A DNA stretch of 64,000 bases from Demetria terragena DSM 11295 (GCF_000376825.1 NZ_AQXW01000004.1:1860001-1924000); one strand, 5' to 3'; counted from the first letter of the stretch, positions 39,835-50,912 are shown. Translations and numbers: made by a program. Notes: generated by a model not told the origin, from the letters alone.

Positions 39835-41290
39835 GCAACGCAGCAGCGGGCGGGACCATGGGTGGTCGCTACACGCTCACCGATCGGATCGCCGCCGGTG
39901 GCATGGGTGAGGTGTGGCAGGCCAAGGACGACGTCCTCGGTCGTACGGTCGCGCTCAAGGTCCTGAAAGCCGGCCTCACCGACGAGACCGGCTTCACCGA
40001 GCGCTTCCGCAATGAGGCCCGCCTGTCAGCAGGGTTGGCACACGGCAACATTGCCCAGGTCTACGACTACGGCGAGGACAGCGGCACCGCCTACCTGGTG
40101 ATGGAGTACGTCCCCGGGCGGCCGCTGTCCAAGCTCATCGAAGAGCGCGCGCCGATGTCGCCCATCGACACGGTCGAGATCATCGCCCAGGCCGCGAGCG
40201 CCCTCCAAGCCGCCCATAAGAACGGTTTGATCCACCGGGACGTCAAGCCCGCCAACATCCTCATCGACCCGGACGGCGTCGCCAAGCTCACTGACTTCGG
40301 TATCGCCCGGGCCGCCGATGCCGTCGCGATGACCAAGACCGGCGAAGTCATGGGCACCGCCCAGTACCTCGCCCCAGAAGCAGCCGTCGGGCGCCCCGCG
40401 ACCGGGCTCTCCGATGTCTATTCACTCGGCGTCGTCGCCTACGAGATGCTTGCGGGACGTCGCCCGTTCGAGGCCGAGACCGCCGTGGCGCTCGCGCTCG
40501 CCCACGTCAATGAGCGTCCCCCGCCGCTGCCACCGTTCGTTCCGCCGACCATTCGCGCGGTCGTACACGCGTCCTTGGAGAAGGATCCCGGGCGACGGCC
40601 ACCCTCGGCTGCCGAGTTCGGTCGCGCGCTGCGCCAGGCTCTTCGGGACGCCGACCGGATGGGCGCTCTGTCGCCACAGCGCGGACCCATGGGCGGACAA
40701 GGTCCCCGTGCCATTGGCGCCGAGCAACAGCGCCAGAACTTCACCAGTGGGCCGCAGCCCACCGGGTCAACCGCGACCAGGGCTCCTGGACCGCAGCGCA
40801 ATGCGCCCCCCTCGGGACCGCAGCGCACGTCCGGTCCGCCCAGCGGCCCTCAACACACCGGTGGTCAGCACGCGGCGAGACCACAAAGCGGCCCGCAACA
40901 GGTCAGTCCGCCCAGTGGCCCGCAGCGACTCGGTCCCCAGAGTGGCCCGCAGCGCGTCGGTCCGCCCAGTGGACCGCAACGTCTTGGTGCGCCGAGCGGC
41001 CCCCAGCGGACCCAGGCACAACAGCAGTCGCCAACCCGAACACACGCCACTCGCACAGAGCTTCGGGCTGAAGAACGCGCAGGAGGCGGCCCGTTGTCTT
41101 CCCTGGGGCGCAACGCCAAACTAGCGATCGGTGGTGTCCTGGCGGCCCTCGTACTCATCGTGGTGGTCGTGCTGGCTCTCCAACTCGGCGGCGGCGATGG
41201 CGGCGGCGGGGAGAACCCGGCCCCCAGTTTTAAGACCAACTTCACCCCGGTATCCATGCCAGGGCTTAACTCACCCGACCGGAGTGTGCT

Positions 41291-41294
<4 letters not shown>
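39831..41294 (+). CDS. pknA: Ser/Thr protein kinase PknA
   Basis: 487 residues from a GTG overlapping the pbpA stop. Kinase domain about 10-275: IAAGGMGEVWQA (P-loop), VALKVLK (VAIK-type Lys), HRDVKPANIL (catalytic loop), DFGIARA, GTAQYLAPE and SDVYSLGVVAYE. A juxtamembrane region (about 300-400) contains at least seven SGPQ units (PPSGPQR type). Then come one membrane helix (LAIGGVLAALVLIVVVVLAL) and a short outer tail without PASTA. Position identifies PknA. The SGPQ array is longer than usual. Confidence 0.93.
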
Positions 41295-43176
<1,882 letters not shown>

Positions 43177-43180
<4 letters not shown>

Positions 43181-43800
43181 GTGTGGACCAGCGGCGCTAA
43201 TCCGGCGCTACGGCCGACGGCCTCCTGGTCGCCACAGACCTGCAGCCAGTTGGCGAGCAGTCGGTGACCGCCTTCGGTCAAGACGCTCTCGGGGTGGAAC
43301 TGCACTCCGTGCAGGGGCAGCGTGGCGTGCCGGGCGGCCATGATGATTCCGGTGTCGGTACGGCCGTTCACCAGCAGGTGGTCCGACAAGGTGTCCGGGT
43401 CGATCGTCAGGGAGTGGTAGCGGGTCGCGGTGAAAGGGGAGCCGAGCCCGTCCAGTACGCCCGAGGCATCGTGGAGCACCTGTGAGGTTTTGCCGTGCAA
43501 CAACTCGGGGGCCTGACCCACGGTCGAACCGAACACGACTCCCAGCGCCTGATGTCCCAGACATACCCCCAGCATCGGCTGCTCACGCTCAGCGCACGCC
43601 TCGATCATGCTCATCGACACCCCCGCGTCTTCGGGCGTGCCGGGTCCCGGCGAGATGAGGACGCCGTCGAAGTCGGCGCCGTCCGCTGCCGTGATCGCGT
43701 CGTTGCGCACCACCGTGCATTCGGCGCCCAGCTGTTGGAGGTAGCCGACGATGGTGAACACGAACGAGTCGTAGTTGTCGACAACGAGAATGCGGGTCAC
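43177..43800 (-). CDS. class I glutamine amidotransferase (PabA/TrpG)
   Basis: 207 residues from a GTG at 43800. Anthranilate/aminodeoxychorismate synthase component II: ILVVDNYDSFVFTIVGYL, LISPGPGTPEDAG, the nucleophile Cys in GVCLGHQALG, HGKTSQVLHD, ATRYHSLTID and the His-Glu of VQFHPESVLTEGG. It supplies ammonia from glutamine for folate or tryptophan precursors. The partner subunit is not in the window, so PabA and TrpG cannot be separated. It occupies the usual place next to pknB. Confidence 0.9.
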
Positions 43801-43833
43801 GGTCGTTCCTTCAGGCTGGTGGCGAGAGATGGA

Positions 43834-44550
43834 TCAGCGTTCCACAGGCTGCGCGTGGCGTAGATTCAAGGATCCTTCGTAGGACGGGAATTTACCCTTG
43901 ACGTCCGCAACGTCGTAGCCGAGACCTGCAAGGTCAACATAGGCCCGGTAGTTCTGAACAGCAGGATCGGTGTCGAGTGCCTTCTTCAGGTCTTCGGTGG
44001 GCCCGATCGCGGTGATCGTGAACGGCGGCGAATAGACCCGACCCTGGAGGATGAGGGTGTTGCCAACGCACCGCACCGCGCTGGTTGAGATCACGCGCTG
44101 ATCCATCAGCATCATCGCGCTCGCGCCGCCCCGCCATAGCGCGTTGACGACACCCTGCACGTCTTGTTGGTGGACGACCAACCAATCGGCCGTACCTCCT
44201 TGCGGCAGCGAGGACACATCGCGAGTCGAGTCAGTGAGGGTGACTTTGAGGGCCTTGCCGGTCGCCGGACGCATCCCAGCGGCCGGCGCTACCTCGTTGA
44301 CTTCTTTGCTTAACTCTCCGAGCCGCGAGGTGCTGGGCTGTCCCGCGGTGAGGCGCTGAATGTCGCCGCGCAGGTTTCGTACGGTCTGATGCTGGCCGTC
44401 GACCTTGTTGCTCGCGTTCTGGACGACCCCCGCGAGGTTGGCCCCGGGCCGCAGATCGTCGCCTTGCGAAGTGGAAGCGCTCACCGCGAACAGGACCCCC
44501 GCACCCATCGCGACTACGGGGACCAGCATGCGCCACTGGGGTGCCTTCAT
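43834..44550 (-). CDS. DUF881-family membrane-anchored protein
   Basis: 238 residues: N-terminal membrane anchor (about 7-26), a coiled-coil-like stretch (NASNKVDGQHQTVRNLRGDIQRL), then the DUF881 fold: KALKVTLTDSTRD, LVVHQQDVQGVVNALWRGGASAMMLMDQRVISTSAVRCVGNTLILQGRVYSPPFTITAIG. Members lie next to crgA and pknB in many actinobacteria (for example Rv0012 of M. tuberculosis), and a division-site role is suspected. It precedes pabA/trpG and diverges from crgA. Confidence 0.88.
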   Translation of the reverse strand: MKAPQWRMLVPVVAMGAGVLFAVSASTSQGDDLRPGANLAGVVQNASNKVDGQHQTVRNLRGDIQRLTAGQPSTSRLGELSKEVNEVAPAAGMRPATGKALKVTLTDSTRDVSSLPQGGTADWLVVHQQDVQGVVNALWRGGASAMMLMDQRVISTSAVRCVGNTLILQGRVYSPPFTITAIGPTEDLKKALDTDPAVQNYRAYVDLAGLGYDVADVKGKFPSYEGSLNLRHAQPVER

Positions 44551-44676
44551 TGAATCAGTACGTCATTGCGGTCAGATGCCCTCTTCGGAGGCCAAGGTGG
44601 TCAACTACCCTCAAGGGTAAGCCCGTTCCCTGTGCGGGGACGGCATGAATTTTCAGACCATCAAAGGAGCCGCGGC

Positions 44677-44994
44677 GTGAGCACGTCGAAGGACAAGGAC
44701 ACTCCCGACTCGACCGATAAGTCTGCCAAGGACGACACTGCGACGTCGAAGACCTCGAAGCTGAAAAAACGCCGGGGTACCCGACCGCAGGCCGTGCCTG
44801 GTCTTAACCCGTCCTGGTGGGCACCGGTGATGTGCACCCTGATGCTCGTGGGTCTGCTGTGGATCGTCGTGTTCTACGTCGCGTCCGATGGCACCAAGAA
44901 CACCTGGCCGATCCCCGGAATCGGCTACGGAAACCTCGCGATTGGGTTCGGCCTCATCATGGCCGGATTCCTCATGACAACGCGGTGGAAGTAG
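44677..44994 (+). CDS. crgA: cell division protein CrgA
   Basis: 105 residues from a GTG at 44677 with AAAGGAG upstream. A charged, disordered N-terminal part (about 1-40, Lys/Asp/Thr/Ser) and the CrgA core: NPSWWAPVMCTLMLVGLLWIVVFYV (first helix), NTWPIPGIGYGNLAIGFGLIMAGFLMTTRWK (second helix). It helps to assemble the septal complex by contacting FtsZ, FtsQ, FtsI and CwsA (known in mycobacteria). Positions 44551-44676 before it carry divergent promoters and no gene. Confidence 0.95.
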   Translation: MSTSKDKDTPDSTDKSAKDDTATSKTSKLKKRRGTRPQAVPGLNPSWWAPVMCTLMLVGLLWIVVFYVASDGTKNTWPIPGIGYGNLAIGFGLIMAGFLMTTRWK

Positions 44995-45000
44995 CCAAAG

Positions 45001-45032
45001 TTATCCACAGGAGTTATCCACAGTGGGGATAA
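45001..45032. promoter_or_regulatory. cluster of three DnaA-box-like sites
   Basis: TTATCCACA occurs exactly at 45001 and 45014, and TTATCCCCA lies on the other strand at 45024-45032, all within 32 bases between convergent crgA and the rhomboid gene. Two are perfect consensus boxes. Parts also form a stem (AGTTATCC / GGATAACT), so a terminator role is an alternative. Confidence 0.7.
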
Positions 45033-45059
45033 CTACAACGGTGTAACTCACTCCGTGGG

Positions 45060-45977
45060 CTACAAGCCCAGCGGACCCATCACATGGTGGTAGGTCGCCC
45101 ACGCGGTCACGACAAGCAACACCGCAACGGCGGCGATCCCGCCCCACTGCGCCCGCGCCCGGTCCCTGCCGAGCGCGGCAATGATTCCGGCGATCCCAGC
45201 TCCGACCAGCGCGCCACCGACATGGGCCTGCCAGGCGATTCCGGGATAGAAGAACGGGATCAGAGTGTTGACGACGAGCAAGCCCATGAGTTGGCTGATG
45301 TCGCGCCCCAAGTGCCTGTTCAGCACAATCAACGCGCCGAACAGGCCGAACACTGCGCCGGAAGCCCCGACGGTGGGGGTGAACCACAGCGAATCTCGTT
45401 GGAGCGGGTCGGCGATCAGCCCGGCGTAGACCTCGTAACCCACTGAGCCGCCGAGTGCCGACACGAGGTAGAGCGCAAGGAAGCGAGCCCGTCCGAGGAG
45501 CTGCTCGAGGTACTGACCGCAGAACATCAGCGCCAGCATGTTCATCAGGATGTGAAAGACCGCAGTGATGTTCCCGCTACCCGCAGGGGAGTGCACGAAC
45601 GCCGCGGTGATCATCCGCCACGGCTCGTCGCCGCCGAGCAGCGGTGCATACATCAGCGAAGACGTCACCCGCGGCGACGCGAGCTGGGCGATATAGACCA
45701 CGACACAGATCGCCATGATCGTGTAGGTCACCAGCGGGCGCCCGAGCGCGGCCGATCCACCGAATATTCCGCGGATCGGCCGCGCTTCACGGGCGGATTG
45801 CCGTACGCAGTCAACGCATTGGCTGCCGACACTCGCGACCCGCTGGCAGTCCGGGCACATCGGTCGCTCGCAGCGCTGACAACGCACATACGAGGGACGA
45901 TCCGGATGGCGAGGGCAGACCGGAGTCGCCTCGCCGCCCGAGGCGGACTCCGATGGACCGTTCGTGGGGTCTGACAC
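45060..45977 (-). CDS. rhomboid-family intramembrane serine protease
   Basis: 305 residues. An N-terminal B-box-like zinc region with eight Cys and two His (CPRHPDRPSYVRCQRC, CPDCQR, CVDCVR) precedes six or seven membrane helices. The rhomboid active site is intact: Ser in VGASGAVFGLFGA, His in WQAHVGGALVGAG, with the HILMNMLALMFCG motif earlier. It cleaves membrane proteins in the bilayer; the substrate is unknown. The adjacent cyclophilin gene lies upstream within 20 bases, so co-transcription is likely, an arrangement seen in other actinobacteria near crgA. Confidence 0.9.
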   Translation of the reverse strand: MSDPTNGPSESASGGEATPVCPRHPDRPSYVRCQRCERPMCPDCQRVASVGSQCVDCVRQSAREARPIRGIFGGSAALGRPLVTYTIMAICVVVYIAQLASPRVTSSLMYAPLLGGDEPWRMITAAFVHSPAGSGNITAVFHILMNMLALMFCGQYLEQLLGRARFLALYLVSALGGSVGYEVYAGLIADPLQRDSLWFTPTVGASGAVFGLFGALIVLNRHLGRDISQLMGLLVVNTLIPFFYPGIAWQAHVGGALVGAGIAGIIAALGRDRARAQWGGIAAVAVLLVVTAWATYHHVMGPLGL

Positions 45978-45997
45978 GGGTGTCGGGCTTTCTCGGG

Positions 45998-46516
45998 CTA
46001 CTTCGTGACTGTGACGCGTTCGATGACAACCGGCTCGACCGGCTTGTCCTGCCCGCCGGTCTGAACGGCCGCGATCTTGTCGACTACATCGCGTCCCGCC
46101 TGGTCGGCAACCTCGCCGAAGATGGTGTGCTTGCCCTGCAGCCAGGAGGTGGCGCCGACAGTGATGAAGAACTGGGATCCGTTGGTGCCCTTGCCCATGC
46201 GCTTGCCGGCGTTGGCCATGGCCAGCATGTAGGGGGCGTTGAAGTTCTTGTCGGGTGAGATCTCATCGTCGAACTCATAACCCGGGCCACCGATGCCCAC
46301 GCCCTTCGGGCAGCCGCCCTGGATCATGAATCCGGGGATGATGCGGTGGAAGGTCAGGCCGTCATAGAACGGCGTGGGGCTGGTACGGCCCGCGTCGTCC
46401 TTGTAGTCCTTCTCGCCAGTGGCCAGTCCGGTGAAGTTCTCCACCGTGTTGGGGGCGTCGTTGGGAAACAGCGTCACGTTGATGTCGCCGTGGTTGGTGT
46501 GCAGCGTTGCATTCAT
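45998..46516 (-). CDS. cyclophilin-type peptidyl-prolyl isomerase
   Basis: 172 residues, no signal peptide, so cytoplasmic. The cyclophilin core is clear: GDINVTLFPNDAPNTVENFTGLATG, YDGLTFHRIIPGFMIQGGCP with the catalytic Arg, LAMANAGKRMGKGTNGSQFFIT, LQGKHTIFGEV. It catalyses prolyl cis-trans isomerisation. In this position mycobacteria carry ppiA (Rv0009). The 134-base gap upstream (46517-46650) serves divergent promoters. Confidence 0.93.
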   Translation of the reverse strand: MNATLHTNHGDINVTLFPNDAPNTVENFTGLATGEKDYKDDAGRTSPTPFYDGLTFHRIIPGFMIQGGCPKGVGIGGPGYEFDDEISPDKNFNAPYMLAMANAGKRMGKGTNGSQFFITVGATSWLQGKHTIFGEVADQAGRDVVDKIAAVQTGGQDKPVEPVVIERVTVTK

Positions 46517-46650
46517 ACCGGCAGTCTTTCACGCACCGGACTGGTGCATCCTCCCCAGGCGCCCAAGTTCACTGTAGACAGGTAAGATCAGTGTTCTGCA
46601 GACCGTTACGTAGGTTTAGGTTGCAGGCGACTCAGTTGAGGAGCGTGGTC

Positions 46651-47445
46651 ATGAGCGTTGCGCGCGTTGCTCAGCACGGCGCTCCGTGCTGGATTGACGT
46701 GGTCCAACCAGATATGTCCCGCGGCCGTGAGTTCTATGGCGAGGTTTTTGGTTGGACCTTCGCTGACCCACACGAGCGCTCCGACGGGATCTATCAGATC
46801 GCCATGCTCGACGGACGTCCAGTCGCCGGTCTCGCGATGCGGAGTGGGGAACCAGAGTGGCGGACCTACCTTGCTGTCGATGACATCGACGCCGCGACCA
46901 GTTCCGCGCTCGCGTCGGGGGCCACGATCTCCACACCGGTGACAATGCAGCCAGAGGGCCGATCCGCCGCAGTAGTCGACCCGTTTGGCGCACATTTCGG
47001 GCTTTTGGAGTCCTCAACCAGGCGTGAGCCTCGAATGCGCGGCCTTGGGTCATGGCGGTGGGCCACGCTGCGCACGCTGGCGCCATGCACCGTGATCGAC
47101 TGGTACTCGGCCCAGTTCGGCTGGGTAGAACGCACCACTCCCAGCGTGACGGCGTTGTTTCTGGCCGGTCAGGGGGAGGGTGGCGTGGACGACGAGCCGC
47201 CCGGCGCGGTCCTCCCAGACACTCACAAGTCCCTGATGCACGCCGCCGCCTGGGTGACCACAGCGATTGAGCCGACCCATTGGTTACCTGTGTTCCGCGT
47301 CGCTGACCGTGCTGGATCCATCGACCGCATCGAACGTCTGGGCGGCACACTCCTCAGCAAACATGACATCGCCGGGCGCTCCGAAGGGGCGGTCATGCAA
47401 GATCCACAGGGTGCGCAATTCGCCATCGCTCGTGCCGGCGCCTGA
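46651..47445 (+). CDS. two-domain VOC-family protein
   Basis: 264 residues from the ATG at 46651, with GAGGAG seven bases before. Two vicinal-oxygen-chelate units: the first about 8-120 (GAPCWIDVVQPDMSRGREFYGEVFGW, YLAVDDIDAATSSALASGA, VDPFGAHFGLL), the second about 128-262 (CTVIDWYSAQFGWVE, FRVADRAGSIDRIERLGG, MQDPQGAQFAIA). This matches actinobacterial glyoxalase/hydroxylase-like CFP32-type proteins. The substrate is unknown. Single gene. Confidence 0.85.
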   Translation: MSVARVAQHGAPCWIDVVQPDMSRGREFYGEVFGWTFADPHERSDGIYQIAMLDGRPVAGLAMRSGEPEWRTYLAVDDIDAATSSALASGATISTPVTMQPEGRSAAVVDPFGAHFGLLESSTRREPRMRGLGSWRWATLRTLAPCTVIDWYSAQFGWVERTTPSVTALFLAGQGEGGVDDEPPGAVLPDTHKSLMHAAAWVTTAIEPTHWLPVFRVADRAGSIDRIERLGGTLLSKHDIAGRSEGAVMQDPQGAQFAIARAGA

Positions 47446-47508
47446 CGTTGGTGGTGCAGTACGCCGAAGTGTCAGCCGTTCGGCCCGTCCAGAGTTAGGG
47501 TCGTTCCC

Positions 47509-48726
47509 ATGAATGTGGTGTTTGTCGAACCGAACTTTCCTCGTAACCAACGGGAGTTTGTTCGCGCTCTCCACGAAGCAGGCGCAACGGTCTTCGCCGT
47601 CGGAGAAACTCCATCAGAGTGGCTGGATGAGGAGTTGCGCGGGTGGATCGATCACTACGAGCAGACCAACTCGGTCACTGATGTCGACCAGTTGCGCGCT
47701 GTGGTGGAGCACTTCCAGTCGATGGCATGGATCGACGCCCTCGAGGCGACCATCGAGGCGCATACTCTCCCGGCGGCAATCGTTCGGGAACAGACCGGCA
47801 TCCCAGGGACAAGCGTCAAGACGACCTGGCTCTGTCGCGACAAGCCCTCGATGAAGGAGGCGCTGCGACAGGCCGGCGTACCCACTGCAGCCTCAGCCGC
47901 GGTGTCAACACTTGAAGAGTTGCGCGAGTTCGCACGCACCGTGGGTTATCCGCTGATCGTTAAACCCCGCGACGGCGCGGGGGCTGCGGGCACGCACAAG
48001 ATTGAGAACGACACTGAACTCGCTGCTGTAGCAAGGGAATTGGAAGGCACCGAGTCGGTAGCCGTCGAGGAGTTCGTTGAGGGTCACGAGGGTTTCTACG
48101 ACACCTTGTCCCTCGATGGCCGGGTTGCTTTGGACTTCGCGTGCCACTACTACCCCAATGTGCTCGAGGCGATGCGTACGCGCTGGGTCAGCCCGCAGTA
48201 CATCTCGACCAACCGGGTCGAGGAAGCCCCGTTCTATGGCGAACTACGCGAGATGGGCGAGCGGGTCAACGCAGCCCTCGGAATAGGCACCTCCGCCACC
48301 CACATGGAATGGTTCTACGGGCCAAAAGGTCTGCGTTTCAGTGAAATTGGGGCTCGCCCACCAGGCGTTGGTTGTTGGGATCTTTACAGTGTCGGCAATG
48401 ACATGGATGTCTACCGGGCATGGGCCGATGCCATCACCCACGGCGAGGTGACCGCCCGCCCGTCCCGGCAGTACGCCACCGGCATCATCGCGCTGCGCCC
48501 GAACCAGGACGGGTTCATCAGCGGCTACAGCGGTCTCGACTTAATCCAGACCACGATGGGCGAGTGGGTCATCGACGCACACGTGCCAGACCCGGGGACC
48601 CCCACCCAATCGGTCGCCGCGGGCTATATGGCGAATGCGTGGATTCGCCTGAAGCATCCGGACTATGACGCGCTGCGCGCCATGCTCAACGAAGTCGGGG
48701 AAACCGTGCAGGTTTACGCTTCGTGA
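47509..48726 (+). CDS. ATP-grasp ligase of unknown substrate
   Basis: 405 residues. An N-terminal Rossmann-like part (MNVVFVEPNFPRNQREFVRALHEAG) is followed by an ATP-grasp fold: MKEALRQAGVPTAA, the nucleotide-binding Lys in YPLIVKPRDGAGAAGTHKI, VAVEEFVEGHEGF, and the acidic metal site MEWFYGPKGLRFSEIGARPPGVG. ATP-grasp enzymes join a carboxylate to an amine or thiol through an acyl phosphate. Closest in look to carboxylate-amine ligases or biotin-carboxylase-like proteins. Its stop overlaps the next start (GTGA), and three coupled genes form an operon of unknown pathway. Confidence 0.85.
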   Translation: MNVVFVEPNFPRNQREFVRALHEAGATVFAVGETPSEWLDEELRGWIDHYEQTNSVTDVDQLRAVVEHFQSMAWIDALEATIEAHTLPAAIVREQTGIPGTSVKTTWLCRDKPSMKEALRQAGVPTAASAAVSTLEELREFARTVGYPLIVKPRDGAGAAGTHKIENDTELAAVARELEGTESVAVEEFVEGHEGFYDTLSLDGRVALDFACHYYPNVLEAMRTRWVSPQYISTNRVEEAPFYGELREMGERVNAALGIGTSATHMEWFYGPKGLRFSEIGARPPGVGCWDLYSVGNDMDVYRAWADAITHGEVTARPSRQYATGIIALRPNQDGFISGYSGLDLIQTTMGEWVIDAHVPDPGTPTQSVAAGYMANAWIRLKHPDYDALRAMLNEVGETVQVYAS

Positions 48727-49703
48727 CCCTGACTGAAGCGCACACATCAGACACCCCGATCCCGCCCATCACCCTTCTGGGTCCGCAGCGCAAACCGACA
48801 TTGGCGGCCGCGCTGCGCCGGCTGGACCTCGATGGCAAACCGCTGGCGTCAGTCACGGCCGGCTGGCAAGACCGCGAGTCGGATGTCGGTGAGCTCAACG
48901 AGTACCTCGGCGATAGCGGCGTGAACCTGAACCTTTGGCAGCGTTGGCAGGAGGTGCTCGAGCACGATCCAGAGTTGGCTGAGGCGGATCGCGTACGGCG
49001 CGAGACGCGGGATGAGATTCAGGATCTCTACCTGATCGGCGTGTCCCACGCACGGGCCGCGTTGTTCGAGATGGAGCAACTGCCCGACCGGCGACCCTCG
49101 TTGGTCGAGCGCGCGGTGGAGGACGCGGTGGAGGTGCTGCAAGGACTCGACGCCAAGCACCTCACTCGCGTCGCCGAGATCGAGAACACGTTTTACGCGC
49201 GAACTGCGCCGCACGAGCGCCCGACGATGGCCCGGCACCGGGCCGAGGTGCGCGACCAGGTCGCGCAGTGCGCGGGGGTCGTCATCGCTGGCGGGCATGT
49301 TGCCGTCTTGCTGGACATGCTGCACGCCTTCAACCTTGCGCCGTTGCTGACCGAGCGCCCTGTCGTCGCGTGGTCGGCCGGGGCGATGGCGCTCACGGAT
49401 CGGGTGGTGCTGTTCAACGACCGGAGCACGGGCATTCACACCGACCCGGAGGTCTACACCCAGGGTCTTGGCCTGGTCCGCGACGTGGTGGCACTGCCAG
49501 GTGCGCGCCAGCGGCTGATGTTAAACGACGCGCATCTGATGGGCTCGTTGGTGAAGCGCTTCGCTCCGTCCCACTGTTTGCCGCTCGACCCCGGCGCGCG
49601 GGTCGAATGTGACAGGGACTTTCGCCTGCCGGAAGGAACGCCCGTCCTGACCGAATCCGGCGGGATCGCCCCGCTGCGCAGAGAGGTCGAGAGCGTTGAC
49701 TGA
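48723..49703 (+). CDS. S51/cyanophycinase-like Type 1 amidotransferase-fold protein
   Basis: 326 residues from a GTG in a four-base overlap with the ligase gene. The C-terminal half has VIAGGHVAVLLDMLHAFNL and the nucleophile elbow VAWSAGAMALTDRVVLFND, the GxSAGA-type motif of dipeptidase E and cyanophycinase (with W for the first G position), followed by YTQGLGLVRDVVALPGARQRL, where the family places its His/acid. The N-terminal ~150 residues are helical and unrecognised. A Ser hydrolase of amide or isopeptide bonds is likely. Coupling to an ATP-grasp ligase suggests making and breaking of the same kind of amide. Confidence 0.75.
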   Translation: MTLTEAHTSDTPIPPITLLGPQRKPTLAAALRRLDLDGKPLASVTAGWQDRESDVGELNEYLGDSGVNLNLWQRWQEVLEHDPELAEADRVRRETRDEIQDLYLIGVSHARAALFEMEQLPDRRPSLVERAVEDAVEVLQGLDAKHLTRVAEIENTFYARTAPHERPTMARHRAEVRDQVAQCAGVVIAGGHVAVLLDMLHAFNLAPLLTERPVVAWSAGAMALTDRVVLFNDRSTGIHTDPEVYTQGLGLVRDVVALPGARQRLMLNDAHLMGSLVKRFAPSHCLPLDPGARVECDRDFRLPEGTPVLTESGGIAPLRREVESVD

Positions 49704-50883
49704 GTCGACTCCGGTCCCGGTCGGGCGGTCTGCACACCGGCGCCGCTTGGCCATCAACCGGTTGCGTGACCGCAGGCCACTCGACGAGCCCGCGATCGAC
49801 CGATTCCTCGCCCGGCAGCCGCATGTGCCGATCGTGGAGGGCGCCAAATGCACCTTCCTCTATCGCGGGGAAGCCGATGAGGTGCACGTACTCCACCGCA
49901 TCGTGAACCAGCCACAGCGAATCCAGATGCGCCGGGTGGGAAACACCTCGCTGCGTTACGTGACGATCGAACTCCCCGCTGGTTCGCGGGTCGAGTATCA
50001 ACTCGAAGTTCGGCACGGCGAGCACGTTGAGCAGGGCAATGACCCGCTGAATCAGCGAGTGGCGAATAGTCCGATGGGCTCCTCATCGGTATGCCACGCG
50101 GCGGGCTATGTCACACCGGAGTGGACCGAGCCAGATCCGTACGCCAGGCCCGGCACCTTGCACGATGTGGTGATCCCGTCGCGCGCGCTGCGGCGAGATT
50201 CATACGCACGCATCTATTTACCAGCGCGGTTCCGCAGCAATCGTCGTTATCCCTTGCTCATCGTCCACGACGGCGATGACTTCCTCAACTTCGCCGCCAT
50301 GAAGACCGTGCTGGACAACTTGATTCACCGCTTCGACATGGCAGAGACGATCGTGTGCTTCACCAACCCGGGTGATCGCAACCGGGAGTACGCGAACTAC
50401 TCAGCACATGCACGCTTCGTCAGCGCTGAGTTGTTGCCGCGCCTGGCGGCCGACCTACCGCTGATCGACCGGCCTGATGCGCGGTGCCTGATGGGCGCCT
50501 CGTTTGGCGGCGTCGCGTCCCTGTCGACGGCCGTACGCAACCCCGGGACGTTCGGTTCCCTTCTGCTGCAATCGGGTTCGTTCGTATTCACCGATATCGG
50601 AATGGACCATGGCGGAGGCGAGGTCTTTGATCCGGTGGTGAAGTTTATGAACCGCTACCGCGCCAACCCCACCCATGTCACTGACCGCATCTTTGCCTCG
50701 TGCGGTGTCTATGAGCCCCTCATCGTGCCCAACCGGTCGATGGTGCCCGTCTGGGAAGCCGCTGGCATGAAGGTGCGCTACGTCGAAGCGCGCGATGGCC
50801 ACTCATGGGAAAACTGGCGCGACCGCCTACGGGATGGGTTGTCCTGGGTGTTTCCGGGGCCTGCGAAGTACTACTACGAGTAG
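49696..50883 (+). CDS. esterase-D-type alpha/beta hydrolase
   Basis: 395 residues from a TTG at 49696 that overlaps the previous stop by eight bases. Residues about 45-150 form an Ig-like/CBM48-like N-domain (CTFLYRGEADEVHVLHRI, VTIELPAGSRVEYQLEV). About 165-390 form the Esterase_D fold (as in Fes and antigen 85-like enzymes): YARIYLPARFRSNRRYPLLIVHDGDDFLNF, nucleophile Ser in CLMGASFGGVASLSTA, and catalytic His in EARDGHSWENWRDRLRDGLSWVF. No export signal. This combination resembles enterochelin esterases. Third gene of the ATP-grasp operon. Confidence 0.85.
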   Translation: MTESTPVPVGRSAHRRRLAINRLRDRRPLDEPAIDRFLARQPHVPIVEGAKCTFLYRGEADEVHVLHRIVNQPQRIQMRRVGNTSLRYVTIELPAGSRVEYQLEVRHGEHVEQGNDPLNQRVANSPMGSSSVCHAAGYVTPEWTEPDPYARPGTLHDVVIPSRALRRDSYARIYLPARFRSNRRYPLLIVHDGDDFLNFAAMKTVLDNLIHRFDMAETIVCFTNPGDRNREYANYSAHARFVSAELLPRLAADLPLIDRPDARCLMGASFGGVASLSTAVRNPGTFGSLLLQSGSFVFTDIGMDHGGGEVFDPVVKFMNRYRANPTHVTDRIFASCGVYEPLIVPNRSMVPVWEAAGMKVRYVEARDGHSWENWRDRLRDGLSWVFPGPAKYYYE

Positions 50884-50912
50884 GGGTCCTTAGATGCCGA
50901 TCGAGCAACCTG

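Noticed and set aside
44995-45059. Chromosome replication origin
   Set aside because: Three DnaA-like boxes only, between two small intergenic borders, and dnaA/dnaN are not in the window. Kept as a DnaA-box cluster instead.
46517-46650. Sigma-70-type promoter boxes (TAAGAT near 46584)
   Set aside because: A -10-like word is present but no -35 at proper spacing; too weak to list as a feature.
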